Assembly (NCBI RefSeq): GCF_030651625.1
Contig: NZ_JAUSCF010000006.1
Location: 186,001 to 250,000 of the forward strand
Source of the DNA: Hydrogenophaga sp.
GTDB lineage: Bacteria > Pseudomonadota > Gammaproteobacteria > Burkholderiales > Burkholderiaceae_C
Length of the DNA stretch: 64,000 bases
Direction of reading: 5' to 3'
This document shows, piece after piece, positions 40,057 to 51,313 of this stretch. The position numbers and the translations under genes were made by a program. The notes under the pieces were generated by a model. The model had not been told where the DNA came from and ran no database searches. It worked only from the letters and a program-made list of their open reading frames with translations. Positions within the stretch are counted from its first letter, which is position 1. The number at the start of each line of letters is the position of its first letter.

Positions 40057-42660
40057 ATGTCCAACACCTTCCTCACCGACTACCGCGCCCACGCCGCTGA
40101 ACGCGCCGCGCTGGGCATTCCACCGCTGGCGCTGGAAGCAAAGCAGGTGGCTGCCCTGATCGAACTGATCAAGGCACCGCCGGCTGGTGAAGACGCCTTC
40201 CTGCTGGACCTGCTGACCCACCGCGTGCCCCCGGGCGTGGACGACGCGGCCAAGGTCAAGGCCAGTTTCCTGGCGGCTGTGGCGCATGGTGAGCTGAAGG
40301 TGGACCTGATTTCAAAGGCGAAGGCGACCGAGCTGCTGGGCACCATGGTGGGTGGCTACAACGTGCATCCGCTGATCGAGCTGCTGGACGACGCCGACGT
40401 GGCTGGCGTGGCCGCAGAGGCGCTGAAGAAAACCCTGCTGATGTTTGACTTCTTCAACGACGTGGCCGAGAAAGCCAAGGCTGGCAATGCCAAGGCCCAG
40501 GAAGTGATGCAGAGCTGGGCGAATGCCGAGTGGTTCACCAGCCGTCCCGAAGTCGAGAAAAAGATCACCGTCACCGTGTTCAAGGTGCCAGGCGAAACCA
40601 ACACCGACGACCTCTCGCCCGCACCCGACGCGACCACGCGCCCGGACATTCCATTGCACTACCTTGCGATGCTGAAGAACACCCGTCCCGATGCGGCCTT
40701 CAGGCCAGAAGAGGACGGCAAGCGCGGCCCGATGCAATTCATCGAAGACTTGAAGAAAAAGGGCAATCTCGTGGCCTACGTGGGCGACGTGGTTGGCACC
40801 GGTTCTTCGCGCAAGTCGGCCACCAACAGCGTGATCTGGGCCACGGGCCAGGACATTCCCTTTGTTCCGAACAAGCGCTTTGGCGGTGTGACCCTGGGTG
40901 GCAAGATTGCCCCCATCTTCTTCAACACGCAGGAAGACTCCGGTTCGCTGCCGATTGAAGTGGACGTGAGCAAGCTGGAGATGGGTGACGTCGTTGATGT
41001 GATGCCCTATGACGGCAAGATCGTGCGCAATGGTGAGACCGTGGTGGAGTTCAAGCTCAAGAGCGATGTGCTGTTCGACGAAGTTCGCGCTGGGGGCCGC
41101 ATCAACCTGATCATCGGCCGTTCACTCACTGCCAAGGCGCGCGAGTTTCTGGGCCTGCCAGCGTCCACTTTGTTCCGCCTGCCCAGCGTGCCGGCTGAGA
41201 CCAAGGCCGGCTTTACGCTGGCCCAGAAGATGGTGGGCCGCGCGGTGGGTCTGCCGGAAGGCCAGGGCGTACGCCCCGGTACCTACTGCGAGCCCAAGAT
41301 GACCACTGTGGGTTCGCAAGACACCACCGGCCCCATGACCCGTGACGAACTGAAAGACCTGGCCTGCCTGGGCTTCAGCGCCGACTTGGTGATGCAATCC
41401 TTCTGCCACACGGCGGCCTACCCGAAACCGGTGGACGTGAAGACCCACCGCGAACTGCCTGCCTTCATCAGCAGCCGTGGCGGCGTGTCGCTGCGCCCCG
41501 GCGATGGCGTGATCCACAGCTGGCTCAACCGCCTGTTGCTGCCCGACACCGTGGGCACCGGCGGTGACTCGCACACCCGTTTCCCCATCGGCATTTCCTT
41601 CCCTGCCGGCTCCGGCCTGGTGGCATTTGGCGCCGCGACCGGCGTGATGCCGCTGGACATGCCCGAGTCCGTTCTGGTGCGCTTCAAGGGCAGCATGCAG
41701 CCCGGCATCACCCTGCGCGATCTGGTGCACGCCATTCCGCTGTACGCCATCAAGGCCGGTCTGCTCACGGTGGCCAAAGCTGGCAAGACGAACATCTTTT
41801 CCGGCCGAATTCTGGAGATCGAAGGCTTGCCTGACCTGAAGGTGGAGCAAGCCTTCGAATTGTCAGACGCGTCGGCTGAGCGCTCCGCCGCAGGCTGCAC
41901 CGTGAAGCTCAACCCGGAGCCGATCAAGGAATACCTCACCAGCAACATCGTGCTGATGAAGAACATGATTGCCAACGGCTACCAGGATGCACGCACCCTG
42001 CAGCGCCGCATCGAAAAAGTTGAAGCCTGGCTGGCCAGCCCCAACTTGCTCGAAGCCGACAAGGACGCCGAATACGCCGCCGTCATCGAGATCGATCTGG
42101 CCGACATCCACGAGCCCATCCTGTGCTGCCCGAACGATCCGGACGATGCCAAGACCTTGTCGGAGGTGGCTGGCACCAAGATCGACGAAGCTTTCATCGG
42201 CTCGTGCATGACCAACATCGGACACTTCCGTGCAGCCGCCAAGCTGCTCGGCGGCAGCCGTGACATCCCGGTCAAGTTGTGGGTGGCGCCGCCCACCAAG
42301 ATGGACGAGAGCGAGCTGATCAAGGAAGGCCATTACGCCAACTTCGGCGCGGCCGGTGCACGCACCGAAATGCCCGGCTGCTCGCTGTGCATGGGCAACC
42401 AGGCCCAGGTGCGCGAAGGCGCGACCGTGGTGTCCACCTCCACCCGCAACTTCCCGAACCGCCTGGGCAAAAACACCAACGTGTTCCTCGCTTCTGCCGA
42501 GTTGGCTGCGATTGCTTCCAAACTGGGCAAGATCCCCACGGTGGCGGAGTATCACGCCGCCATGGGTGTGGTGAACAAGGACGGCGCGTCGATATACAAG
42601 TACATGAACTTCGACCAGATCGAGGAGTATGCGGAGACCGCAAAGGGTGTGGCAGCCTGA
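40057..42660 (+). CDS. acnB: Aconitate hydratase B
   Basis: 867-residue aconitase of the B type, isomerising citrate and isocitrate. A HEAT-like N-terminal domain (about 1-160) precedes the swivel domain ([30 protein letters not shown]). The cluster domains follow, with [25 protein letters not shown] and PGCSLCMGN carrying the cluster cysteines. The ribosome binding site CTGGAGAAC precedes ATG 40057. A terminator lies 84 nt after the stop. B-type aconitases also act as post-transcriptional regulators when the cluster is lost. Confidence 0.98.
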   Translation: MSNTFLTDYRAHAAERAALGIPPLALEAKQVAALIELIKAPPAGEDAFLLDLLTHRVPPGVDDAAKVKASFLAAVAHGELKVDLISKAKATELLGTMVGGYNVHPLIELLDDADVAGVAAEALKKTLLMFDFFNDVAEKAKAGNAKAQEVMQSWANAEWFTSRPEVEKKITVTVFKVPGETNTDDLSPAPDATTRPDIPLHYLAMLKNTRPDAAFRPEEDGKRGPMQFIEDLKKKGNLVAYVGDVVGTGSSRKSATNSVIWATGQDIPFVPNKRFGGVTLGGKIAPIFFNTQEDSGSLPIEVDVSKLEMGDVVDVMPYDGKIVRNGETVVEFKLKSDVLFDEVRAGGRINLIIGRSLTAKAREFLGLPASTLFRLPSVPAETKAGFTLAQKMVGRAVGLPEGQGVRPGTYCEPKMTTVGSQDTTGPMTRDELKDLACLGFSADLVMQSFCHTAAYPKPVDVKTHRELPAFISSRGGVSLRPGDGVIHSWLNRLLLPDTVGTGGDSHTRFPIGISFPAGSGLVAFGAATGVMPLDMPESVLVRFKGSMQPGITLRDLVHAIPLYAIKAGLLTVAKAGKTNIFSGRILEIEGLPDLKVEQAFELSDASAERSAAGCTVKLNPEPIKEYLTSNIVLMKNMIANGYQDARTLQRRIEKVEAWLASPNLLEADKDAEYAAVIEIDLADIHEPILCCPNDPDDAKTLSEVAGTKIDEAFIGSCMTNIGHFRAAAKLLGGSRDIPVKLWVAPPTKMDESELIKEGHYANFGAAGARTEMPGCSLCMGNQAQVREGATVVSTSTRNFPNRLGKNTNVFLASAELAAIASKLGKIPTVAEYHAAMGVVNKDGASIYKYMNFDQIEEYAETAKGVAA

Positions 42661-43085
42661 GCAGATTGCACCGCGTTACCCTTTTCCGACTTCCATAAAG
42701 CGGCGCTGAACCACCGGAACAGCGACCCCGGCACCCTGGCCTGAAAAGCCGCTGCGATTGCAGCGGCTTTTTCACGTCTGTGCTTGTGCGCGCAGCAGGT
42801 CCAGGGCACTGCCAAAGGGTCTGCCTGGGGAATGACCTGACTGATTTGGCAGGAGGTATGGGTCGCGGTGCTGACCGAATGGTGGGGGTTGGGTCTGTCA
42901 GGTGACCGCTCGTTGATGGTTGGGTGGAGCCAGGCTGGAACGAAGGCCTGATAGTCATGTGTGACAGCGAACAGACGGCGTCTCACGGGAGGTCTACGCT
43001 GCGATCCATCAGGTCATGTAGACCTGTTGAACCTGTTGCGGGCAAAGGCCTGAGGCAGGTTCCGTGAACCCAACCTGGAACTTTG
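42661..43085. other. 425-bp region after acnB
   Basis: Contains the acnB terminator (42744-42772). I see no supported gene or clear element in the remaining 310 bp, which lead into the collagen-like lipoprotein gene. The frames present are mirror readings without start sites or family features. Confidence 0.65.
42744..42772 (+). terminator. Rho-independent terminator of acnB
   Basis: GCCGCTGC (42748-42755) and GCAGCGGC (42760-42767) form a perfect 8-bp stem with loop GATT, followed by five T's (42768-42772). AAAA precedes the stem, so it can also work on the other strand. Confidence 0.9.
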
Positions 43086-43466
43086 ATGAAAAACGCACTT
43101 TTGCTGACAGCCGTGCTGTCGACCCTCGCACTGGCCGCCTGCGACCGTGAACCTGTGGTGGTCAACAACCCACCACCAGCCACCGTGGTGGTTCCCGGCC
43201 CTGCCGGCCCTGCCGGCGCCGATGGCGCGCAAGGCAGCACCGGGAACACGGGTAGCACGGGCATGACCGGCAGCACCGGCAGCACCGGCAGCACCGGAAG
43301 CACCGGCGATACGGGCGCACAAGGCAACACCGGCAACACCGGCTATACAGGAAGCACTGGCGCAACCGGTAGCGCGGGTGCACAGGGTGAAACTGGTGAA
43401 AAAGGCCGCACCGGCGGCGACACCAGCGTGATCGTCGTCCCGGCTCCACCCGCCACCACCAACTGA
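43086..43466 (+). CDS. Collagen-like lipoprotein
   Basis: 126-residue predicted lipoprotein with a signal peptide ending in the lipobox LAAC (Cys19). After a proline-rich linker ([14 protein letters not shown]) come 24 uninterrupted G-X-Y triplets (residues 38-109). The first two are GPA; most of the rest are GST or GNT with Thr in the Y position. The end ([13 protein letters not shown]) is short. A lipid-anchored collagen-like stalk facing the periplasm or cell surface is predicted. No partner is apparent apart from the DUF3309 gene 31 nt downstream. ATG 43086 is preferred over the overlapping TTG. Confidence 0.8.
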   Translation: MKNALLLTAVLSTLALAACDREPVVVNNPPPATVVVPGPAGPAGADGAQGSTGNTGSTGMTGSTGSTGSTGSTGDTGAQGNTGNTGYTGSTGATGSAGAQGETGEKGRTGGDTSVIVVPAPPATTN

Positions 43467-43497
43467 TCCGGTTGATCAACCTTTTGAGGAAAACATC

Positions 43498-43656
43498 ATG
43501 AGCGTGGGAACCATTCTTTTGATCGTATTGGTGCTGTTGCTGTTGGGCGTTGTCCCAAGCTGGCCGCACAGCAAGTCATGGGGCTACGGGCCCAGCGGCA
43601 TCCTGGGCCTGGTGCTCGTGGTGGTGGTGGTACTGTTGCTCATGGGGCGCATATGA
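43498..43656 (+). CDS. DUF3309 family small membrane protein
   Basis: 52-residue protein: a hydrophobic helix (TILLIVLVLLLLGVVPSW), a short polar turn (PHSKSWGYGPSG) and a second helix (ILGLVLVVVVVLLLMG). This hairpin with the central SWGYGPSG motif matches the DUF3309 family as I know it. The ribosome binding site GAGGAAAA precedes ATG 43498. The function of the family is unknown. It probably shares a transcript with the collagen-like lipoprotein upstream. Confidence 0.85.
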   Translation: MSVGTILLIVLVLLLLGVVPSWPHSKSWGYGPSGILGLVLVVVVVLLLMGRI

Positions 43657-43777
43657 CCTGAGGCCGGGCGGGGCGCCGGGCCATGCGCCCGAACCGTGTC
43701 AAACCATGCTGACAGCGCGGTGATGGATGCTACTGACAGAATGGGTGTGCGATCTTCCGAACATTGCAGGAACCCCC

Positions 43778-46666
43778 ATGGCACACAGCGCCCCGTTTTC
43801 CCATCCCTTCGCCGCCACACTGAAATCGTTCAAGACCGCTTCGGGCAAGAGCGGTCGCTTCTATTCGCTTCCTGAACTCGCGAAGCAGTTCCCTTCTGTC
43901 AAGCGTCTACCGGTTTCGCTGCGCATCGTGCTGGAAAGTGTGCTGCGCCATTGCGATGGCGAACGCGTGACCGACGCGCATGTGGCCCAGCTCGCCCAAT
44001 GGCAGCCGCACGCATCGCGCACCGACGAGATTCCGTTCACCGTGTCCCGAGTGGTGCTGCAGGACTTCACCGGCGTGCCACTGCTGGCCGATCTGGCTGC
44101 CATGCGCAGCGTGGCCGCACGACTGGGCAAGGATCCCAAGCGCATCGAGCCTCTGGTGCCGGTGGACCTGGTGGTGGATCACTCGATCATGATCGACCAT
44201 TACGGCAGCAAAAACGCACTCGATCTGAACATGAAGCTGGAGTTCCAGCGCAATCGCGAGCGCTACGAGTTCATGAAATGGGGGATGCAGGCGTTCGACA
44301 CCTTTGGTGTGGTGCCGCCGGGCTTCGGCATCGTGCACCAGGTGAATCTGGAGCACCTGGCGCGCGGGGTGCACATGAAAGGTGGCCTGTACTACCCCGA
44401 TACGCTGGTGGGCACCGACAGCCACACCACCATGATCAACGGCATAGGTGTGGTGGGATGGGGCGTGGGGGGCATCGAGGCGGAGGCGGCCATGCTGGGT
44501 CAACCGGTGTACCTGCTGACGCCCGACGTGGTGGGTTTCGAGATGACGGGTCGCTTGCGCGAAGGCGTGACGGCGACCGATCTGGTGCTCACCGTGACCG
44601 AGATCTTGCGCAGCCACAAGGTGGTGGGCAAGTTCGTGGAATTTTTTGGTGACGGCACGGCTTCGCTCACGCTGCCCGACCGCGCCACCATTGCCAACAT
44701 GGCGCCCGAATACGGCGCCACCATGGGCTTTTTCCCCGTGGACGACAAGACGCTGGACTACTTCCGTGGCACGGGCCGCAACAAGGCGGAAATTGAAGCC
44801 TTTGAGGCTTACTTCCGCGCGCAGGGCCTGTTCGGTGTGCCTGGCGCCGTGGGCGCATCTCAAAAAGCGGGAGAGATCGACTACTCGCAAGTGATCCGGC
44901 TCGATCTGGGCAAGGTCACGCCCAGTCTCGCCGGGCCGAAGCGCCCGCAGGACCGCATCGAGCTGGGCCAGGTGGCACGCCAGTTCGCCGAACTGTTCAG
45001 TCTGCCCAATGCACAAAACGGCTTCAATCGGCCGGCAGAGTTGCTTCATGTGCGATACCAGCCAGAGGGACGATCGGATGTGCCTGGCACCGTACGGCAA
45101 ACCCCGACACCACCCGGTGCGCCGCGCTTCGTGGCCGAAATGGAAGCGAACAAGCCGGCCCGCACCAGCGCCAAGACCGCTGCTCCCGCATCCAGCCCCG
45201 CCCTGACCGTGGGCAATGGCGACGTGCTGATCGCTGCCATCACCAGTTGCACCAACACCTCGAACCCCGGCGTGCTGCTGGCCGCGGGACTGCTGGCCAA
45301 GAAGGCGGTGGAGGCTGGGTTGAAAGTCAAGCCGCACATCAAGACGTCGCTTGCGCCCGGCTCGCGCATCGTTACCGAATACCTGACCGAAACGGGGCTG
45401 CTGCCCTACCTGGAGAAACTGGGCTTCTCCCTGGCCGGATACGGCTGCACAACCTGCATTGGCAACGCGGGTGATCTGGCGCCTGAACTCAACGAAGTCA
45501 TCACCCGCCACGAACTGGTGTGCGCAGCGGTGCTGTCTGGCAACCGCAACTTTGAAGCCCGCATCCACCCCAACCTCAAGGCCAATTTCCTCGCCAGCCC
45601 GCCGCTGGTGGTGGCCTATGCCATTGCCGGCAATGTGATGAAGGACCTGATGACCGAGCCGCTGGGCAAGGGGAAGGGCGGTCAGCCGGTTTACCTGGGC
45701 GACGTGTGGCCGACCAGTGACGAAATCCATGCGCTGATGAAGTACGCCATGAAAGGAAAGGCCTACCGCGACAACTATGCCCGCGTCGCCAGCGAACCCG
45801 GCAAGCTGTGGGAACGCATTCGCGGCGTGGACGGCACCGCCTACACCTGGCCAAAGAGCACCTACATCGCTGAGCCACCCTTCTTCGAAACCTTCGAGCT
45901 GGCGCCCCCGGTCGCCACCGAGCCCCCGTCGGTGAAGGGCGCGCGCATCATGGCGCTGTTCGGCGACTCCATCACCACGGACCACATTTCACCAGCCGGC
46001 AACATCGCAGAGCGTTCGCCTGCCGGTCAGTGGCTGCTGGACAACGGCGTGCTCAAGGCGGACTTCAACAGCTATGGTGCACGGCGCGGAAACCACGACG
46101 TGATGATGCGTGGCACCTTTGCCAACGTGCGCATCAAGAACCTCATGCTGGCCCCTGACCCGAGCGGCTCGCGCGAGGAGGGTGGGTGGACCATTTACCA
46201 GGCAGAAGGTACAGGCCATGGGCAGAAGATGAGCATCTTCGACGCCGCCATGCGCTACCAGGCCGCCGGGGTGCCCACCGTGGTGTTTGCCGGTGAAGAA
46301 TACGGCACCGGCTCCAGCCGCGACTGGGCGGCCAAGGGCACGCAGTTGCTGGGCATCAAGGCGGTGGTCGCGCGCAGCTTCGAGCGCATCCACCGCTCCA
46401 ACCTGGTGGGCATGGGTGTGCTGCCACTGCAGTTCAAAGCCGGTGACTCGTGGGAAAGTCTGGGCCTGACGGGCGAAGAAACCGTCGACGTGCTTCCGCA
46501 TCCCGACCTGACCCCCCAGAGCGATGCGCAACTGGTGATCACCCGCCCGGATGGGCAGACGCGCCAGTTGTCGGTGACGCTGCGCATCGATACACCCGTG
46601 GAGGTGAACTATTACCGTGACGGGGGAATCCTCCCCTTTGTGCTCAGGCAATTGTTGACCGCTTGA
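43778..46666 (+). CDS. acnA: Aconitate hydratase A
   Basis: 962-residue aconitase of the A/IRP type. Motifs in order: [43 protein letters not shown] (first cluster Cys), YGCTTCIGN (the other two), [15 protein letters not shown], and swivel-domain [15 protein letters not shown]. It is longer than E. coli AcnA because of an Ala/Pro/Thr-rich insertion near residues 445-490. ATG 43778 follows AGGAA and gives the conserved start. The window thus has both aconitases within 4 kb. Confidence 0.96.
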   Translation: MAHSAPFSHPFAATLKSFKTASGKSGRFYSLPELAKQFPSVKRLPVSLRIVLESVLRHCDGERVTDAHVAQLAQWQPHASRTDEIPFTVSRVVLQDFTGVPLLADLAAMRSVAARLGKDPKRIEPLVPVDLVVDHSIMIDHYGSKNALDLNMKLEFQRNRERYEFMKWGMQAFDTFGVVPPGFGIVHQVNLEHLARGVHMKGGLYYPDTLVGTDSHTTMINGIGVVGWGVGGIEAEAAMLGQPVYLLTPDVVGFEMTGRLREGVTATDLVLTVTEILRSHKVVGKFVEFFGDGTASLTLPDRATIANMAPEYGATMGFFPVDDKTLDYFRGTGRNKAEIEAFEAYFRAQGLFGVPGAVGASQKAGEIDYSQVIRLDLGKVTPSLAGPKRPQDRIELGQVARQFAELFSLPNAQNGFNRPAELLHVRYQPEGRSDVPGTVRQTPTPPGAPRFVAEMEANKPARTSAKTAAPASSPALTVGNGDVLIAAITSCTNTSNPGVLLAAGLLAKKAVEAGLKVKPHIKTSLAPGSRIVTEYLTETGLLPYLEKLGFSLAGYGCTTCIGNAGDLAPELNEVITRHELVCAAVLSGNRNFEARIHPNLKANFLASPPLVVAYAIAGNVMKDLMTEPLGKGKGGQPVYLGDVWPTSDEIHALMKYAMKGKAYRDNYARVASEPGKLWERIRGVDGTAYTWPKSTYIAEPPFFETFELAPPVATEPPSVKGARIMALFGDSITTDHISPAGNIAERSPAGQWLLDNGVLKADFNSYGARRGNHDVMMRGTFANVRIKNLMLAPDPSGSREEGGWTIYQAEGTGHGQKMSIFDAAMRYQAAGVPTVVFAGEEYGTGSSRDWAAKGTQLLGIKAVVARSFERIHRSNLVGMGVLPLQFKAGDSWESLGLTGEETVDVLPHPDLTPQSDAQLVITRPDGQTRQLSVTLRIDTPVEVNYYRDGGILPFVLRQLLTA

Positions 46667-46720
46667 GCCGGCTGCCGCAAAGCGGCATGATGTGTTTCCG
46701 TCAGCCCCCAAGGAGTTGCC

Positions 46721-47641
46721 ATGCGAAAGCCTGCTCTTTACAGCCGAACGGCCCGTGCAAGGCCTGGGGTGGACGGTGCTCCCGCGCCGGCGGCCATGGG
46801 TGGCGAGACGCCCGCACGCCATGGTCGCATCCAGCGATTGCGCGCCAGTCTGGGCCGCGCAGCCATCAACCCCCGTTTGATGTGGGCGGCGCTGGCATTG
46901 CTGGCGAGCTTGCTCCTGGCGAGCAACCTGCAGCAAGGAGCGACGGGCAACAATGCACTGACCCAGAAAGACATAGACGCGGCTGTTTTGCGCACCCTGA
47001 GCACCCAGGTTCTGCCATCTGCGCCTGCCCGCGCGGCCGAGGTCATCCGCCCGGCCGTCGTTCGGGTGATGTCGTTCGGCAAGAACGCCAAGGGCGAAGA
47101 GGAAGAGCAAGGGGTTGGCACCGGTGTGGTGATCGTGGACAAAGGCATCATCCTGACCAATCTGCATGTGGTGCAAGGCGCTGCAACCCTGAAACTGACT
47201 TTTTTTGATGGCTCCGAGTCCGCCGCCAGTGTGGTGGGTGCGCAGCCCGAGAACGACCTCGCGGTGCTGCAGGCCCACACGATCCCGGACGACCTGATCG
47301 CAGCCACCATGCGCTCCACCGCCGATTTGCTGCCCGGTGAGCAGGTGGTGGCGGTGGGCTTTCCCTTCGGCATTGGTCCGTCGGTGTCGTCGGGCGTGGT
47401 GTCTGGTCTTGGACGGTCCTTTCGTTCACCCGAAGGTGAGCAGGAAATTTCCAACCTGATCCAGTTCGATGCGGCGGCGAACCCCGGCAACTCGGGTGGT
47501 CCACTGGTCACCATGAGTGGTGAGGTGGTGGGCGTGGTCACCGGCATTCTGAATCCCACCAGTCACCGGACCTTTGTTGGCATTGGTTTTGCTGTGCCGA
47601 TCGAAAGCGCGGCGAGCGCGGCTGGCCTGCCACCGTTCTGA
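46721..47641 (+). CDS. Membrane-anchored trypsin-like serine protease without PDZ
   Basis: 306 residues. A basic cytoplasmic arm (1-52) is followed by one membrane helix (about 53-69, LMWAALALLASLLLASN) and a periplasmic HtrA-type protease domain. The triad is His149 (LTNLHVVQG), Asp179 (ENDLAVLQ) and Ser258 (NPGNSGGP). The chain ends at residue 306 just after the protease fold, so there is no PDZ domain, unlike DegS or MucD. The substrate is unknown. It is 54 nt after acnA. Confidence 0.88.
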   Translation: MRKPALYSRTARARPGVDGAPAPAAMGGETPARHGRIQRLRASLGRAAINPRLMWAALALLASLLLASNLQQGATGNNALTQKDIDAAVLRTLSTQVLPSAPARAAEVIRPAVVRVMSFGKNAKGEEEEQGVGTGVVIVDKGIILTNLHVVQGAATLKLTFFDGSESAASVVGAQPENDLAVLQAHTIPDDLIAATMRSTADLLPGEQVVAVGFPFGIGPSVSSGVVSGLGRSFRSPEGEQEISNLIQFDAAANPGNSGGPLVTMSGEVVGVVTGILNPTSHRTFVGIGFAVPIESAASAAGLPPF

Positions 47642-47652
47642 TTGGATATGAG

Positions 47653-47745
47653 CACCCCCGCAGCGCTTCGCGCCACCCCCTCAGGTAGGCGGCACTGGCC
47701 GTCCGGCAAAGCCGGCCCGGCGGTGCCCTTGTTCGAAGCACCCTT
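47653..47745 (+). repeat. Interspersed modular repeat, copy after the protease gene
   Basis: It begins 11 nt after the stop codon with CACCCCCGCAGCGCTTCGCG. Then come ACCCCCTCAGGTAGG (this box is degenerate) and GTCCGGCAAAGCCGGCCC. Same strand as the preceding gene. It lies in the 146-bp gap before moxR. Confidence 0.8.
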
Positions 47746-47787
47746 GCCCTCGCTGTAAAGCGGTGGCTGAAATTCTCAGGAGCACCT

Positions 47788-48789
<1,002 letters not shown>

Positions 48790-48796
48790 AATGAAT

Positions 48797-49035
48797 CACC
48801 CCCTGCGCCGCTTCGCGTCATCCCCCTCTCTCGCCTTTGGCGGGAGGGGGACGCACCCTGTGGCCCGGCAAAGCCGGTTCCACGGGAGCCCTGGTCTCGG
48901 GACACGCGCTCCGGAAAGGTGGTGCCACTGTCTGCGCCGCTTCGCGTCTTCCCCCTCGCTCGCCTTTGGCGGGAGGGGGACGCACCCTGTGGCCCGGCAA
49001 AGCCGGTTCCACGCGAGCCCTGGAAGGGGCGCTTC
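48797..49035 (+). repeat. Two tandem units of the interspersed repeat
   Basis: Two units with a 129-bp period (TGCGCCGCTTCGCGTC at 48804 and 48933). Each has the C-rich box, a CGCCTTTGGCG hairpin inside a long CCCCCT...AGGGGG stem, and TGGCCCGGCAAAGCCGG. The first starts 7 nt after the moxR stop. The array fills the space between moxR and the DUF58 gene. Nothing else is visible in the 301 bp. Confidence 0.9.
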
Positions 49036-49090
49036 ACGCGTTGCGGATCGTGTTCCGGCGTGGTGGAGAACTGAAATGCGAGGGTGAGGC

Positions 49091-50122
49091 ATGTTCTTCG
49101 GTCTCTTCAAGTCCCACCCGCCCGAAGCGTCGGCTGTGCCTGCTCCGGTGGTGCCTGCCGAGGTTCCCGAACGCGCAGATGCCTTGATGCGCCGCCTGGA
49201 GTGGACAGTGATCCGCCGGCTCGATGGCTTGTTGCAGGGCGACTACCGCACCCTCATGCGCGGCACAGGGCTGGACCTGGCCGACCTGCGCGAGTACCAG
49301 CACCACGACGACGTGCGCCACATTGACTGGAATGTGACCGCGCGTCAGCAGATGCCCTTTGTTCGGGTCTTCACTGAAGACCGTGAAATGGCCGCCTGGT
49401 TTTTGCTTGACCTCAGCCCGTCGGTGGATTTCGGCTCCGGGGACCAGCACAAGAGCCAGGTGCTGCGCGATTTTGTGGCGGTGCTGGCACGGCTCATCAG
49501 CCGCCATGGCAACCGGGTGGGTGCTGTGCTCTATGGCTCGCGCGGACGGGCGGCGGTGGACGCTGTGTTGCCGGCGCGTGGCGGCCGTACCCAGGTATTG
49601 CGTCTGATGCAATTGATCCAGAAGCCTGCCGAACCATTGGCCAAGTCCGGAAAAAAGGGAGCGCCCGCTGGCGCCACCCGTCTGTCGGATCTGCTGAACG
49701 CGGCCACCCACACCGTGCGCCAGCGCAGCACCGTGTTCGTGGTGTCCGACTTCATCAGTGAGCCCGACTGGGAGAAGCCACTGGGCGAATTGGCGCGACG
49801 CCACGATGTGGTTGCGGTGCGCTTGCTAGACCCGCTGGAACGGGACCTGCCCGACCTGGGCCTTCTCACCATGCGCGATGCCGAAACCGGTGAACAGCTG
49901 TTGGTGGACACCCACGACGCCGGCTTTCGTCAGCGGTTTGCCCGCATCGCCGCCGAACGCGAAGCGGTGCTGCGCACCAGCCTGGCCCGCGCTGGCGTGG
50001 ACACGCTGGAGCTGGCCACCGACGACGATCTGGCCGACGCCATCCTGCGTTTTGTGGACCTACGCAAGCGCCGCAGCGGCCTGCGTGCCGGTCTGCCTGC
50101 CCATCTGGGAGTCCGTGCATGA
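49091..50122 (+). CDS. DUF58 domain protein
   Basis: 343-residue protein of the DUF58 family: YRTLMRGTGLDLADLREYQHHDDVRHIDWN is the signature. A vWA-like fold follows with WFLLDLSPSVDFG and TVFVVSDFIS. Such proteins work with MoxR ATPases and vWA proteins in uncharacterised surface or complex-assembly functions. The stop overlaps the next start by 4 nt (ATGA, 50119-50122). Confidence 0.92.
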   Translation: MFFGLFKSHPPEASAVPAPVVPAEVPERADALMRRLEWTVIRRLDGLLQGDYRTLMRGTGLDLADLREYQHHDDVRHIDWNVTARQQMPFVRVFTEDREMAAWFLLDLSPSVDFGSGDQHKSQVLRDFVAVLARLISRHGNRVGAVLYGSRGRAAVDAVLPARGGRTQVLRLMQLIQKPAEPLAKSGKKGAPAGATRLSDLLNAATHTVRQRSTVFVVSDFISEPDWEKPLGELARRHDVVAVRLLDPLERDLPDLGLLTMRDAETGEQLLVDTHDAGFRQRFARIAAEREAVLRTSLARAGVDTLELATDDDLADAILRFVDLRKRRSGLRAGLPAHLGVRA

Positions 50123-51186
50123 ACAACCTGCCCATCACCTTCATCTGGCCGCAGTTCCTGTGGTTGCTGCTCGCCTTGCCCCTGCTGGTGCTGATCTACT
50201 GGTGGATATTGCGCCGCCGCCGGCACACCGCCTTGCGTTACGCGAGCCTGTCCATCGTGCGTGAGGCCATGGGCAAAGGCCCCGGCTGGCGGCGGCACAT
50301 ACCGCCGGTGCTGCTGCTGTTTGCGTTCGCCGCGATGTTGCTGGCCTCGGCCCGGCCCATGGCGTCCATTGCATTGCCGTCGCAGGAGCAGACCATCATT
50401 CTGGCCATGGACGTGTCGGGGAGCATGCGCGCCGAAGATGTACAGCCCAACCGGCTGGTCGCATCACAGAACGCAGCCAAGGCTTTTCTGGCCGAGCTGC
50501 CACGTCATGTGAAGGTGGGCATCGTTGCGTTCGCCGGTACCGCCCAGGTGGTGCAGCCGGTCACGCTGAGTCGCGAGGACCTGGTGACCGCCATCGACAA
50601 GTTCCAGCTGCAGCGTGCCACGGCCATCGGCAGCGCCATCGTGGTGTCGCTCTCGGAGCTCTTTCCCGAGCAGCGCATCAACCTTGGCGACATGACTTAC
50701 AGCCGTAACACCGATCCATTTGCTCCCAAAGGCCGCTCCCTGGACCAGCCCAGAGCCGACGAAACGCCCTTCACGCCTGTGGCACCCGGCTCCTACTCTT
50801 CGGCCGCAATCATCCTGCTCACCGACGGGCAGCGGACCACCGGCGTGGATACGGCAGAAGCAGCCAAGATGGCGGCCGATCGCGGTGTGCGCGTCTACAC
50901 CGTGGGCGTGGGGACGGTCGATGGCGAGATCATCGGATTCGAAGGCTGGTCCATGCGGGTGCGTCTGGACGAAGAAAGCCTCAAGGAAGTCGCCACCACC
51001 ACGCAGGGCGAGTATTTTTATGCGGGCACGGCAGAAAACCTCAAGCAGGTGTACGAATCGCTGAGTACCCGCCTGACGGTGGAAAAGAAGGAAACCGAGA
51101 TCGCCGGCCTGCTCGCCCTGCTCGCCTCACTGCTGGTGATGGTGTCTGCGGGGCTGTCTTTGCTCTGGTTCAACCGCGTGGCCTGA
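50119..51186 (+). CDS. vWA-domain membrane protein (BatA-like)
   Basis: 355 residues: two N-terminal membrane helices (about 12-33 and 62-84) and a vWA domain. The metal-ion site is D98-x-S100-x-S102 in AMDVSGSMRAED, with ILLTDGQRTTG later. A C-terminal membrane helix (LLALLASLLVMVSAGLSLLWF) ends the protein. The domain would face the periplasm. The following genes of a full Bat operon (BatB to BatE) are absent. Confidence 0.92.
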   Translation: MNNLPITFIWPQFLWLLLALPLLVLIYWWILRRRRHTALRYASLSIVREAMGKGPGWRRHIPPVLLLFAFAAMLLASARPMASIALPSQEQTIILAMDVSGSMRAEDVQPNRLVASQNAAKAFLAELPRHVKVGIVAFAGTAQVVQPVTLSREDLVTAIDKFQLQRATAIGSAIVVSLSELFPEQRINLGDMTYSRNTDPFAPKGRSLDQPRADETPFTPVAPGSYSSAAIILLTDGQRTTGVDTAEAAKMAADRGVRVYTVGVGTVDGEIIGFEGWSMRVRLDEESLKEVATTTQGEYFYAGTAENLKQVYESLSTRLTVEKKETEIAGLLALLASLLVMVSAGLSLLWFNRVA

Positions 51187-51313
51187 AAACGCATACCCAC
51201 TCCGGAGGCGGTGCGCCCTTCGTGGCCGGTCTCGAGGTGATTTCTGCGGTGAAGCTGCGCTGGGTTGCCCTTTGTCAAGGCCCGGAAAGCTTGCCGGGGG
51301 ACAATTCGAGCAG

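Noticed and set aside
42661-43085. Possible small gene after the acnB terminator
   Set aside because: No frame has a start with ribosome binding site, signal peptide or recognisable motif.
43907-45985. 692-codon open frame on the - strand
   Set aside because: Mirror reading of acnA; composition is typical of an antisense GC-rich frame and no domain is recognisable.
48791-49110. Open frames of about 100 codons on both strands between moxR and the DUF58 gene
   Set aside because: They translate the tandem repeat units and contain the same peptide twice; this is repeat DNA, not a gene.
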